Positions 10,891 through 21,022 are shown, counted from the stretch's first letter. The stretch is 64,000 nt of DNA from Phytophthora hibernalis (GCA_012656075.1 JAAKBF010000037.1:124001-188000); one strand, 5' to 3'. Numbers and translations are program-made. Notes: generated by a model not told the origin, from the sequence alone.

Positions 10891-11867
10891 TGTGGTGTAG
10901 GGAAATCCATATTTTAGGTGACCCTACACGAGGGACGCCTAAACTAGACCAGTGGGTACATTGCACTCAAGAGGATCAAGTGGATACACCGCCAAGTGGA
11001 TACATCGCACTCAACAGGGAACGGACTTGATCGCACTTAGCTGGACTCAGCGATGGACGGACACGGCGATAATCGACTCGGCGAAAGTTGGACTCGGCGA
11101 AAGTCGACTTGGCGAGAATATGCCTCGAGGGAGATATACCAACTGGGGGATAAATCAGGATCTGGGCGAAGAGTCGCAGAGAGGTAGGTAAACAGCTCGA
11201 CACCAAGGGACGGAGCTGAGCGAAGAGTCGCGGGGAGATCTGTACCGATTCCATTTCATTTGATATGTGTAAAGGACTGATAGAAGACCATAGGGAAGAG
11301 CACGAAGGGGCTCTCCGAAGACATAGAGATAACAATCAGAGCAGAATCTTTTAAGTCCGAGAACAGCGTACACTTTTCCGGTAAGTCCCTGCGTGTGCTG
11401 GATTATGTCTGCCGTCGTTCCCCGAGAGGCATAGCTTGAATGGGAGCCGTCTGGTAGCGCCAAGAGATCAAGGTCGGCCCGGGGTGGGCACTTCTCGCTA
11501 CCAAGCGAAGACAAGCCTCGTCGATTCGACGAGCCGGTGGGTCTGCACAACCCAGGACACCGTAACCTCCTAGCTGTGCGTAATCTGCGCCTGGTGACCT
11601 GTAAACGCGCTCGCGCGCTGCCGTCCATCCATTGGTGGAGGTACAGGGGTTAGCACGGAGACGGCCCCGCTCAGGCGAGTCTCTGGAGAAGTTTGGAGCT
11701 TGGTACTTGTTGGGAACAACACTCAATTGAACCCCGGCTGGGCGAACCGCAAAGGGAACCGACAGGAACCCTCCGCAAGCCCAACATCGCCGACCTGACA
11801 CGGCGAATTGTTGTGCTGTTGCGTGGAAGCCGAACTAACGACGTTTTCTGCGAATCACAACACCACA
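10891..11867 (+). repeat. Gypsy-family LTR A (3' LTR, 977 bp)
   Basis: Begins TGTGGTGTAGGG and ends CACAACACCACA, with TG...CA termini. Aligns by eye over its length with 27691-28664 and 42906-43949 (both opposite strand). Inside: a short array of 17-bp units (GTGGATACACCGCCAA type) near 10975-11010 and a second array of CTCGGCGAAAGT words at 11074-11120. Preceded by a purine-rich CGGGGCAGT, conserved in copy C, where a polypurine tract is expected. Confidence 0.85.
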
Positions 11868-12291
11868 CCGGACTTTTGTTGGCGTGTGGCTGGCGCTCAC
11901 CTTCACCTTCTTCGTCGTACTTGGCATCTTCTACCCCCTTGGATCTTGTGCTGGACGTTGTGGGCGTACGGTCGGCACGCGCCCATTTTCTTCGGCATGC
12001 TAGCTACTTCTCCCGGTTCAGTCAAACTAAAATGGGAGGCGGGGAGAATCGTACTTAATCGATTTTAAAGATCTCGCAAATATTCGAGTCTGAGGGGAAA
12101 AATTGGTAAGCAAAGTTGTGAGTAAAATCATATAAAATACCCAGCAACACAAACATTGACTGTGTTGCTCTCATCCCGAAGCCGTAGGGTTGTAGCAATG
12201 TTGATTTACCGACTCCGATCTGCGCGTACAGTACGCCAAATAACATATCAGAGTAGTTATCAACGCACAATATTACGCTAAGTACTTACCC
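11868..12291. other. Stretch between LTR A and MULE fragment; possible intron
   Basis: No independent gene seen. On the minus strand a good donor (GTAAGT) starts at 12291-12292 directly after coding MULE sequence and a pyrimidine-rich acceptor (TTTTTCCCCTCAG) lies near 12093, so part may be a roughly 200-bp intron of the MULE gene whose next exon was lost to the gypsy insertion. Confidence 0.35.
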
Positions 12292-13299
12292 GTGTTCCTC
12301 ATCCGCGAAACCATAGTGCGGGCATCATCCATAGTGACACGATGACTCGAATTACTGCGAATGTAGTCGTAAACACTTGACATCCCTGTCTGCGCGTCAA
12401 CCAGTAGCTCAATGCCGGAGATAAGGGGTGGATCAGCCGGTACCTGGTAACCTGTTGATTTCCTTCCGAGATGTAGTGATGTGAGAGTAGACCTCGCGCC
12501 TCATCTTGATGCACCACGTTCCATCTGCTTCGGGGTAACTTGGGCTAGCATCTGGAACGGACACTCCGTGCGCCGCAAAGTGTGAGACGTCCGTTTTCCT
12601 GAGGACCTTTCACGCTCCGACCATCCATGCGTGCATATGAACTTGTGTTGATATGGGCCTAGCTTCACCGAAACAAGAGGTATCTCCGAGTCGGAACGGC
12701 CCTTGAAGCGAACTTGCGTGCGAAGATCGGCGTTACGGCGAGCAACGTTGATCACTTCCTGGACCACAATCTTCTGACGTGTGGCGTCCATATACTCTTT
12801 CAGGATCACGTCTAGACTGGCCCACGAGTCATGCTCCAGTTTGAACGGCGGGACGCAAATCAAATCTCCGTCCTCTTGCTCGGAAGCCGATCTCTTTTTT
12901 CCTTGGCGCATGTTGCCCTTTATTCGCGTCGGCTGTTCGGACTGGACATTCGTGTTCATGTTCTCTTGGTCCTCTTCTTTGTCCTCCACTTCGTCCTCCT
13001 CTTCGTCATCCACCTCGTCCTCCACCTCCTTCTCCTTCGCTTCTTCTGCCTCCTCGTCGGCCTCCCAGGCTCCCTTTCATCGCTTAGACTGTCGTCACCG
13101 TTGGACTCAGAAAACGAAGCGTGGGGCCGAATTGCTGACCAGAACGGGCTTCGCGAGATCGCGTTAGTGCTTGCGCTTTCTGCGACCGCGTTTGTGCACT
13201 TGTCTCGTTGGCTAGCTGTGCTCTGTGCGCCTCCTCTTCCTGGCGAATTTCCTCCGCCATCCACGCCTTGATATTCGCCGTGTTGTGGGTGCGCTCCAT
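12292..13299 (-). pseudogene. Mutator-like (MULE) transposase N-terminal part
   Basis: Starts MERTHNTANIKAWMAEE at 13299, then a Glu/Asp-rich low-complexity tract and a basic patch (RIKGNMRQGKKRS), then the FAR1/WRKY-GCM1-type zinc-binding region used by MULE transposases to bind DNA: FICTHGW ... TECPFQMLA, with W-I-K and a downstream His-rich motif near 12470-12510. Residues MDDARTMVSRMRNTG precede a splice-donor-like GTAAGT at 12292. Frame changes near 13105, 13060 and 12515 lie at short runs. The DDE catalytic core is absent from this window, so the piece is a truncated transposase. Confidence 0.65.
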
Positions 13300-13822
13300 G
13301 GTGTAGGCTCTCTATAGTGCGCGCTGCAGGCTCCGCGGTCAGTGCTCCGACCGCCACGTGGCAAACTTTCAATTGATGGCTGTGAGGCAAAACGAAGATT
13401 GCTCTTAAATACGATTTTTAAACTTGAGACTTACACCTGAAAAATACCTGCTGTTAACCCTGGACAGTACCTGATGAATGAAACCGGACGCGTAGGGTGC
13501 CGTTTCAAAACAACCACAGTGTAACACTCGTACTGTTCATTCCGGTAAACGAAATTTAACGTTCCGTGGCTGCCCGAGCGCATGCAGTGGTAAATGATTG
13601 CTTCAACGATCTGAAGCACTTCAAAGTAATACACAAAATCACAACTTGCTTGTGTTCGTTTCGCCTGAACTACCACACAAATTCTGTTTGAGACTTATTA
13701 GCTGTAGCTTTAGTGCCTTCATATGGCGATGTTCTTGTGCCAGTTAAAGCGATAAAATAGCTTTGAAATTTGTTGGCAAGAGTGCATTTGGGTTTATTTA
13801 CTTCAAGCATGCAAGTCCATGA
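13300..13822. other. Intergenic stretch without recognised gene
   Basis: The 81-codon minus ORF at 13431-13676 has no recognisable motif. Nothing else supported. It lies between the MULE start and the 3' end of the effector gene. Confidence 0.4.
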
Positions 13823-14465
13823 TTATACGTTGATACTGCAACCGCTCGATAGCACGGTTTGAAGTCGCTCGGACTTATCCCCTTTAACGCCCATTTTTCG
13901 TAGCCATTCTAGAGTTGCGTCAGTGTCAAAGTAGCGAGCGTCGGTATCGCCGAAGGTAACCTTCTTCTTCCCAGGCCTCTTGGCTACTGCGGTGACTGCT
14001 TTTGCAGGGTACTTGTTGATTTAATCAAAGAGGAGCTTCTCGAAACGCGGACTACTGGGCATCCCCAGTTTCGTTGAGATTTCGCCCGCGCTAAGCTTCT
14101 TCTGACTCCACTTTTCGAACATTTTGTTCTTGAAGTTTTCTCTTTTCATCATTTTCGTCAGCTGGAAAAATTGTTTCAGATTACGTGCTCTCTTCATCGG
14201 CCTAGTGTGATGCAGACACAGGTTGGTTACGGGCATTAGGTAGATTTGCTAAATGACATTAATGTACCACACTTCGAAATCGAAATCTCTCTTCATCGGC
14301 GTCGCTATTGTTCTCGCTGGTGTTTTCGCGCCCTCGGGGAACCTGTTGCTGTCGTTATTACCTTGATATAAAATAACTTCAAAGACTTGGCAGCAGTAGC
14401 GGGTGGTACAGCATCGTAGCTTGCAGTGAGGTGTGCCGCCAGCAGCAACAGGATGTAGCCTAAAC
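13823..14465 (-). pseudogene. RXLR-dEER-type effector gene body, interrupted by Copia
   Basis: Secreted host-targeted effector of the RXLR class, degenerate. Just left of the Copia element the minus strand encodes a hydrophobic leucine-rich signal peptide core ending in Ala-Ser (14465-14410). About 35 residues on is an RXLR-like position (14329-14345) where one base is missing, then an acidic dEER motif (Asp-Ala-Asp-Glu-Glu-Arg, 14288-14305). The C-terminal part (14236-13823) has the spaced Trp, Leu and Tyr/Phe pattern of WY/LWY modules (MFEKWSQKKLSAGEIS) and ends in SINV with a stop at 13823. It has two frame changes, an early stop near 14250 and an in-frame TAA near 14020. Codons 1-2 lie at 19292-19297 beyond the insertion. 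Effector class is confident from the combined motifs; the specific effector is unknown. Confidence 0.75.
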
Positions 14466-14621
14466 TGTCTTCGGATCAGGGATTTGAAGGCACCGGGCAG
14501 CTGCATTTGGCGGTAGGTATAGGCTGGTGCAGGGCGAGCTCTGTGCTCGAAACTCTATATCTCACTTTATCTTTTGTGTCGTACTTCCCACTGCGTTAGG
14601 GAGCCCTAGTGGCTTCCAACA
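14466..14621 (+). repeat. Copia 5' LTR
   Basis: Starts TGTCTTCGG, ends TTCCAACA. Shares about 140 bp with the 3' LTR, differing by a shorter 5' end and a roughly 10-bp extra CCTAGTGGCT-like insertion near the 3' end, plus scattered substitutions. It is very short for a Copia LTR. Confidence 0.85.
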
Positions 14622-14635
14622 GGTTTTGAGCCCAA

Positions 14636-15795
14636 GTGGACGATACCACCAACGAGGTCGCTCGTACTGAAGGTCATGTACCGGAAGTAGCGCCTCCAGC
14701 TAGTCGCGAAAGGATTGGCATGGTGAATGACACAGAGGAGAAAGCAACCGTCGTTACTCGCAAAAGGGGTAGCGACAATACCCTGATACCAAGGAAACTG
14801 GTGGAGGGGGAGGTGACGCCGAGGTGCGAGAACTCATGCGTGGGCTCGCTGGGCGTCTACAACGGCTCGAGGAATCGCAGACGAAACTGGAAAGGGTATT
14901 CGAGGGAGGTAGAAGCCCACCAAGGTTCGGAACGCCTATCGCCGCATCAGCGGACACGAATTTGTTTGCGTCGGAACTCGGGCGGGGAGCACGCATGACC
15001 ATTGACTCGTTGGGAGGTTCGCCAGCGCCCCCCGTACTCCAACCGCACCAAGACGCTCCGTATTTCGCTGCACAGCAACCTATATATGGGCTACCAATGT
15101 CAAATCTGCAGCGACTATACGCTGGCGCGCAAGGCGGGCAGGTACCTCCGCAACCTCCGCAGACTCCAGGTGGTTATCAGACCCCTGACCGAGGACAGCA
15201 GAACAACGCTGGAGTGAAGTACCCGATGCTCGTCAGAAGAAACTCGCGATACGTGCTTTCGACGGCAAGGAGCTATATGTTGGGCTTGGGTCGGGATTCT
15301 TGGAGTGGGGTAAACGATTTGAGAGGCAAGTGGCCCTCACTCAGTCGGCCTGTGGTTTTGCGTGGCCAGAAGACGTAAAGGTGGACCTACTAGACGGGTA
15401 CAACTGAGCGATACTACAACAAGCAAGTAGAGTCGTGGTGGTCACAAATGCCGACGTTACAGTACATAATGGAGCGGATGCTGGAGACGTATCTAGTTGC
15501 AATTGCTGAGGCCTGTGGAGGTGGAGCTGACTATCTAGTTCTCAACAATGTGATACAGTACGCGTCTGTAGACCTACGTACGGTACTGATGGCCAAGGTG
15601 GACGGGACTCGAGTTGACTACCTGCAACAAGCTGAAGAATTAGCGCAGTTCGCTCAATCCTGGGAACTTGAAGCGCGGACTAAGAATCTAGGGAGGAGGT
15701 TGTCGGAAATGTTGGTGAACGTCGTCGAAAAGAAACTCGGCGCTGCCACAAATGCGGACAAGTTGGCCACTTACGGGCCACGTGCCCGGACCTGA
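14636..15795 (+). pseudogene. Copia gag with CCHC zinc knuckle
   Basis: Gag region in several frames: an N-terminal Thr/Val/Glu-rich part, then RELMRGLAGRLQRLEESQTK, a Pro/Gln-rich stretch (15120-15210) and a helical capsid region (LVLNNVIQYASVDLRTVLMA, 15538-15597). It closes with a C-x2-C-x4-H-x4-C knuckle at 15744-15785 (CHKCGQVGHLRATC), the nucleic-acid-binding signature of nucleocapsid. Breaks near 15235, 15405 (stop) and 15690. It would package element RNA. Confidence 0.75.
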
Positions 15796-15827
15796 AGACC
15801 AACAAGAAACCTGAACTCACTCTTGCA

Positions 15828-17140
15828 GTGAGTGATACTGTTGGAGTTGCCGAAGAAATGTGGATACTCGACAGCGGATCGAGTAGGCACCTGATGAACA
15901 ATGAGACTTGGTTGAACGACGTTGAGACTTGTGAGGACTCTTGCATACAGCCAAATGGCGACCCCTTGCACATTACCATGGTGGGGACGCTCACGCTGAG
16001 GGTGAATGCGTGCGGAGTGGAAAAGACGGTCAAACTCACGGAGGTTTACTTTGCGAACAACGTGAAGCACAATTTGATCTCGTACGGTATGTTAGATACG
16101 AAGGGATATGTACTCACCGAAATGGGAGGGCGGCGCGTCATGGCTGCAAAGACCGGAGGTAACGTTGCTTTTGATGTTGATCTGCAAAATAATGTGTTGG
16201 TGGTGCATGCGAGTGTCGTGGACGAGGTCGAAACACCAGCGGAGGTGATCATGGCCGTGCTAGAGAGTGAGGCGAACGACTCGCACGAGGTTTCGAGTGA
16301 CGTGCAAAAGGGGACGTTACTTGACTTTCACAAACGGCTCGGACATCTGAATTACGACGCAGTAGAGCGGCTCGTTCGCGACCAAAGTTCGGGGATCATG
16401 TTAAGGGATCACAAGCGTGTGAACTGTCTCACGTGTGCTGAAGGCAATCAGTCCAAGAATCGGCAATCCGGCAAAGACAGCGGCGATCACTCCCCATCGA
16501 TAGAGTCGGAGGTGTTATCTGCTCTGATTTGAAGGGCCCGATGACACCGAAGGATAGGCTCAAGAACGGCTACATGATAAACTTCGTGGATCATAAGTCT
16601 AACTACTGCCGGGTTTTCTTGCAAGGACCAAGGACGCCGCAGCCAAACAGTTTGAGCACTTCTTGGCGTTTTTCGAGAAAAGATTCGACTGTAAGATTCA
16701 CGTACTGCGCACGGACTCCGGGGAGAATACCAGAACGTCGATCTCTTCTGTAAGAATACTGGTGTGGAGCGACAGTGAAGCGAGGCTCGAAACCAGGCTA
16801 GCAATGGCAAGGCTGAGAGAATGCACAGGACTATTATGAATATGGCGAGATGCATGGTTTTCGCATGTGGGCTACCACTGACGTTTTGAGGAGATGCAGT
16901 ACAGTACGCTGCCTACATCCTGAATAGATCGCCCACGAACTCGAATCCGGGGCGAGTGTCTCCCATGAAGAAGCTCACGAAGAAAACGCCGTCGTTAGGA
17001 GAGATCGTAGTCTTTGGCCCCCTTGCACGGTCTACCGTGACCCGCGCAACAAGAATTTCTCGCAGCGCGCGCAGTACGGGACGATCGTTGGTATTGGCGA
17101 GGAGTCTAAGGGGTACCGCGTGTATCTTCCGAAAGACAAA
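15828..17140 (+). pseudogene. Copia protease, GAG-pre-integrase and integrase
   Basis: Aspartic protease active site DSGSSRHLM near 15868-15895. Zinc-binding pre-integrase region HKRLGHLNYDAVERLV ... CLTC at 16331-16440. Integrase core follows (SDLKGPM with first Asp near 16525; VLRTDSG with second Asp near 16715; a NGKAERMHRT-like region near 16810-16830 with the Glu) and the conserved AAYILNRSP near 16910-16930. Open from 15828 to about 16530, then broken by several one-base shifts at 16515, 16625 and 16740-16870. Encodes processing and integration functions. Confidence 0.8.
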
Positions 17141-17151
17141 CCACACAACAC

Positions 17152-18186
17152 GTGCGAAACATCGAAACGCTGGATAAGATGCAAAATAAGCAGGTACTAC
17201 GACTGTATCTAGAAGATAGCGACTCTGAGGAGGAACCGCATGGGAATAGTACCGGAGCGACTGCTGGTGGAGATGAATCCAACGCTGCAGGACATAAACG
17301 TCCCAAGAGGCGCAAGAAGAACGCCAAGAAGGCGAGAAAAACCTGGACCCGGGATTGTCCGATAACGAGATCTGTGTGTCGACAAGAGCAGAACAATGAG
17401 AATGATCGTGCTCAACAGGAGGAGACCACGAGAGACTTAGTTAATAGCGTCGTTGAACCCGACCCGAAGAACTACGGGAAGCTATGCGTAGCCAAAACAG
17501 GACAGGTTGGATGAACGCCGTCGTCGAAGAGCTGCGAGCTCTGGATGAGAACGGCGTGTGGGAAATAGTGAAGATGCCCCGAGGGGTACGTGTGCTACAT
17601 ACGAAATGGTTTTTTAAGACCAAACTCGATGCTGAGGGGCTCATTGAGCGTCTGAAGGCGAGGCTCGTTGCCTGCGGGAACGAGCAGACTTTCGGTGTGA
17701 ACTACAGCATCACCTTTGCTGCGGTCATCGACATGACCAGCGTTAAGCTGATATTTGCCTTGGCCCGAAAGTGGCGTGTTCCAGCGAAGCATGGGGATGT
17801 CCCGAATGCGTATGTGAAGGCTGACAAAGAGGAAGATCTGGCCATCTTAATCCACCTGCCGCAGGGAATGGAGATATCGGACGAGGTTCGGAAGGAATTG
17901 GGCGTTGAACGCGACGACGAAATATCCCTGGAATTAAAGAAAGCCTTGTATGGGCAGAAACAGGCCGGACGTCTCTGGAACCAGTTATTGCACAAGAAGT
18001 TAGTTGAAATCGGCTTCCAGCAGAACCTCACGGACATGTGTGTGTACTTCAGGCGACGTGAGGAGGTCCTACTGGTGGTCGGTGTCTACGTGGATGATCC
18101 ACTCGTTACAGGAACACAGCAAGCGGCAGTGGACGTTTTCTTCGAGGAGCTCAAGGAGTTCTCTATCAAGGATCTGGGGCAAATGC
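17152..18186 (+). pseudogene. Copia polyprotein linker and reverse transcriptase (RVT_2)
   Basis: After an acidic/basic linker (17152-17480) the RT starts near 17484. Family landmarks: WMNAVVEELRALDENGVWEIV, KWFFKTKLDAEG, KARLVACG, the polymerase Asp segment HGDVPNAYVKA (usual DVxxAFL/Y), LKKALYGQKQAGRLWN and the catalytic GVYVDDPLV near 18083-18103. The 241-codon frame is open to the inversion junction near 18187, where IKDLGQM is cut off from its normal continuation. Confidence 0.85.
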
Positions 18187-18892
18187 GCCTTCGCCGTCCA
18201 GTTGCTTGAGCGCCGCCTGGTTGTCGACGTACAGCCCATGGGTTGTTCATGCTTGACATGCAACTCACCGAGCAACTCACGCACACCGAGAAGTTCCGCC
18301 ACCATCACCGAAGCAGCCGTATACTCTGCTTCCATCGTCGACAACGAAACTCCGCCTTGCTTCTTACACGTCCAGCTGACGGGCATTTCGTCTATCGTAA
18401 CTAAACCTCCAGTGACAGACTTCCGATCCTTCTTGTCGGCAGCGTAGTCCACATCGGTGAACGCGGCCACCTTCAGCAGCTCATCTTTTCCTCGACTGCC
18501 TCGCATACTAAGTCGTAGTTCTTTCGTTCCGCCCAGATACCGCAGGATCCTCTTTGCCAGCTTCCAGTCGTCGATAGTGGGTTCATGCGTACGCCGTGAC
18601 ACTTTGTGCACTACAAACGCGATGTCGGGGCGCGTACATCGTGCGACCCACATCAAGCTCCCAACTAGTGATTGAAACTTCTTCACAGTGATGATTTCAT
18701 CGCCTTCGGCGATCGGCAACTTCTCCCACCAGTCCTCGGATCTCGTTCCACTCCGGGCCTATGGGAGTACGCACACCGTGTGTCTGCTCCATGCTGTGGT
18801 CCCTCAACATCTCCAGTATCGTCACACTCTGATCGAGATCATACGCATTCTTTTCATCGTAAGTGACACGCATCCCTAGAAACTTGCTCATC
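18187..18892 (-). pseudogene. Copia RNase H segment, inverted in place
   Basis: Encodes on the minus strand exactly what should follow RT on the plus strand. From 18890 leftward: MSKFLGMRVTYD, then LVGSLMWVARCTRPDIAFVV, WKLAKRILRYLGGT, AAFTDVDYAADK (first RNase H Asp), STMEAEYTAAS (Glu) and a final VDNQAALKQL near 18235-18210. The inversion is about 706 bp; ends are defined within about 5 bp. Short reverse-complementary words (CTTCGC on the left, GCGAAAG on the right) sit at the two junctions. Confidence 0.85.
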
Positions 18893-19063
18893 CGCGAAAG
18901 CAAAGCACATTGATGTGCGCATTAAGTTTGTGGGGGATTACACGAAGCGAGGAGTCCTGAAACCGGAATATCGCGAAGGCGAGAGGATTCCGGCAGACTT
19001 GATGACCAAGGCGGTTGATGCACCGAGATTGGCAGCGCTGCGGGATGTTGTTGGGCTGCACTG
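18893..19063 (+). pseudogene. Copia pol C-terminal end
   Basis: Back on the plus strand: KAKHIDVRIKFVGDYTKRG ... IPADLMTKAVDAPRLAALRD, the usual end of Copia RNase H (ADxLTK motif), stopping at TGA near 19061-19063. It fits the inverted segment's last residues, showing the inversion is internal to one element. Confidence 0.8.
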
Positions 19064-19132
19064 AGGGGTAACCGACGGAAACGAGAATGAAACGGATCCG
19101 TTTTGTTGATTGGCACTGCCGGTGCGGAGGAG

Positions 19133-19288
19133 TGTTGAAGAACGGCTTCGGATCAGGGATTTGAAGGCACAGGGCAGCTGCGTTTGGCGGTAGGTATAGG
19201 CTGGTGCAGGGCGAGCTCTGTGCTCGAAACTCTAAATACCACTTTATCTTTTGTGTCGTACTTCCCACTGTGTTAGGGAGCTCCAACA
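19133..19288 (+). repeat. Copia 3' LTR
   Basis: Starts TGTTGAAGAACGG after a purine tract, ends CTCCAACA, followed by TSD TAAAC. See the 5' LTR for differences. Confidence 0.85.
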
Positions 19289-19297
19289 TAAACGCAT
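19289..19297 (-). pseudogene. First codons of the interrupted RXLR effector gene
   Basis: On the minus strand ATG-CGT at 19297-19292 and the start of the third codon lie in the duplicated TAAAC site. Read across the element, they are in frame with the signal-peptide core at 14465 downward. The Met-Arg-Leu start is typical of Phytophthora RXLR effectors. Confidence 0.75.
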
Positions 19298-19956
19298 GGT
19301 TGGTTCTGGGTGTGTAGTTCAGGGTACGCACCGTGATGCACTATGTCGAGGCTTAATTAAGGAGTCGAAGTCTGCCAACAGATAAGTCGTTGAGTAACGT
19401 AGACCACTGGCGTTTATTAGTTTGTCGAACGCAATTCTATGACTGATGACGGGGATCTTGGTGTCTGCCTACATTGTATGTGCCTGCCACGTAAACTACC
19501 AAACATGTACTTCGAAGTACACGGTAAGTTTACTGTAATGTTATGTATTACCAGTACGCGTCAACCGGGCTAGACATGTTCTTCTTTTGAATCTCGCCAG
19601 CAATAGCTACAGTAATATTAATAACGCCCCACTACAATTTTGACGTGGTCTGAATCTCTAGGCGACGATCCTCCAGGGATTAACTCTTCCTCCGTGAACT
19701 GAAGCTTGAGGGCAATCTAAGCACGGCAATCAGATCCACACTGATTTGTTTCTACGTACAGTATTTTGCCATTATTTGAATACTATCAAACTGTGTAGTA
19801 CTATTTAAAAATAAAAAAATACTACTTTAATACAGGTAGAATGTTAAAGTAGTAGTTTTAATAAAAGTATTAAAACTGAATCCGCAAGTACGCATCTAAC
19901 TAAATACGTAAAATACATATACCGGTACTATTTCATGTTTAGTTCGGTATTCGCCG
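19298..19956. other. Intergenic stretch with AT-rich inverted repeat
   Basis: Would hold the effector promoter (minus) and SPIN90-like promoter (plus). No Inr consensus is convincing. An imperfect hairpin formed by ACTACTTTAA (19821-19830) and TTAAAGTAGT (19844-19853) sits in an AT-rich patch at 19790-19880. No gene. Confidence 0.45.
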
Positions 19957-21022
19957 ATGGACCAGAGCGAGAACTTGGCGCTGCTGGAGCGTATCGCGCA
20001 GCAGCTGCGCGTGGACAGCAAGACGGAGAGCGTCTCCTTGGACGTGTGGTCGCCACCCTCTTCGCAGACGGCGCGCGAGCTCTGGACGCTGGTGCTGGAC
20101 GTGGTCTTCGCTCCTCTGGCTGCGCGTCAAGGCTGCGGAGCTGCTCAGCGTCTGCTGCGACAACGCAGAGGACGTAGAAATTGTGAGAATTAATGCATCG
20201 GAGACGCATAAACTTCGAGCGGTCGTGAGCTCCACGTGCCAGGCCCTGGAAGAGCTGGACGCGTCAGACACCAAGCAGGCCGCGCAGCTGTTCGTGTGGC
20301 TTGGCTTCTTGGAGCGGGTACTGCTTGCCACGCACAGTGAACAGTGTGCGACGGTATTCCAGAACAGCATGTACGCTGGGATGCTCACGAAGATGCTAAG
20401 GCTGCTGTCGGTGTGCTCCACCAAGGTCTTTGCGGCCACGACGGTGTGTCTCGGCCTTTTCCACTCACACGAGCACAAATGTGGACGCTCGGTTTTGGTG
20501 GGGAGGTGCTCCACGACATGAAAGATGGCAGAGAACATCTGAGTGGGGCATTGCTGCACGTCATTAACTCGTGCGGCTGTCCGTGCCCGAAGGAGAGACT
20601 TGTTCATTTGTGGAACACATTGAAGGTGCGATGAGTGTGAGACTTTCGGCTCAATGTATAATAGTGGTTGAGATGTTCACGGGTTTTATTTTTTGTTACA
20701 GTTGTTTGGGGATATTCTGGCGGACGAGACGGCTTCTGCACTCGTGTTTGTGAATGATTTCAAGGTGCTGATTGATCTCGTGATTCGAGACAGCACCGAC
20801 TTGCCACAGGAAGATACAACGCGAATGAAATACATGGAGCTGCTGGAACGTGTCCTGGACTCGCCACTTTATCTGCAGACACAGATGTATCGAAAACGAG
20901 AGCTCTGGTTGCTACTGGAATCGCTGCTGGAGGCTGGGGCGGAGGAGGACTCGGTCTTGCCGAAGGAGGTCATGGACAAGATTAAGCAGATCCTGGTGAG
21001 TTTCATCGACTTGCTGGACTGA
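19957..21022 (+). CDS. SPIN90/Ldb17 leucine-rich-domain protein (DUF2013-like)
   Basis: Starts MDQSENLALLERIAQQL. Leucine-rich helical protein with the family signature LFGDILADETASALVFVNDFKVLIDLVIRDSTDL (cf. SPIN90/NCKIPSD and yeast Ldb17, which activate or regulate Arp2/3 actin assembly at endocytic sites). One intron at 20626-20701 (76 bp, GTGCGA...TTACAG) joins WNTLK to LFGDI in frame. Two one-base breaks remain (near 20118 and near 20490); the rest is coherent. Ends FIDLLD-stop at 21022; about 335 residues, short compared with animal SPIN90, lacking the SH3 part, as in fungal Ldb17. No effect of the downstream MITE on the ORF. Confidence 0.7.
20626..20701 (+). other. Intron of the SPIN90-like gene
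   Basis: GT...AG, 76 bp, pyrimidine-rich 3' end (TTTTATTTTTTGTTACAG). Removal keeps the frame (phase 0) and restores a family motif. Confidence 0.75.

Larger units (their letters stand above)
5200..11867 (+). mobile_element. Ty3/gypsy retrotransposon copy A, 5'-truncated, with antisense ORF
   Basis: Contains, left to right on the plus strand, the tail of pol (zinc-binding H2C2, integrase), a chromodomain-like tail, a long minus-strand ORF and a 3' LTR at 10891-11867. LTR, gag and RT of the 5' side are absent; the exact left boundary is unclear (5050-5230). Orientation follows from integrase and from the LTR reading TGTGGTGTAG to CACAACACCACA on the plus strand. The same 3' arrangement (LTR preceded by the same antisense ORF start) recurs at 42906-44525, so the antisense ORF belongs to the family. 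The DNA is crowded with CTCGGCGA-like words on both strands. Confidence 0.75.
14466..19288 (+). mobile_element. Copia retrotransposon with 5-bp TSD (TAAAC), 4823 bp
   Basis: Complete from LTR to LTR: 14466-14621 and 19133-19288, flanked by TAAAC at 14461-14465 and 19289-19293. Internal order is gag with CCHC knuckle, protease, integrase, RT, RNase H, as in Copia (Pseudoviridae-type) elements, with RNase H inverted. A sequence reading GGTTTTGAGCCC starts right after the 5' LTR and is a candidate primer site of the internal-tRNA type. A purine-rich GGTGCGGAGGAG abuts the 3' LTR. Many one-base frame breaks. The insertion splits the effector gene at codon 3. Confidence 0.9.

Noticed and set aside
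12055..12270. 71-codon minus ORF with GVGKST-like word
   Set aside because: The P-loop-like word is isolated, lacks any helicase or kinase context and lies in a probable intron.
13431..13676. 81-codon minus ORF
   Set aside because: No motif, no start context and no neighbouring support.
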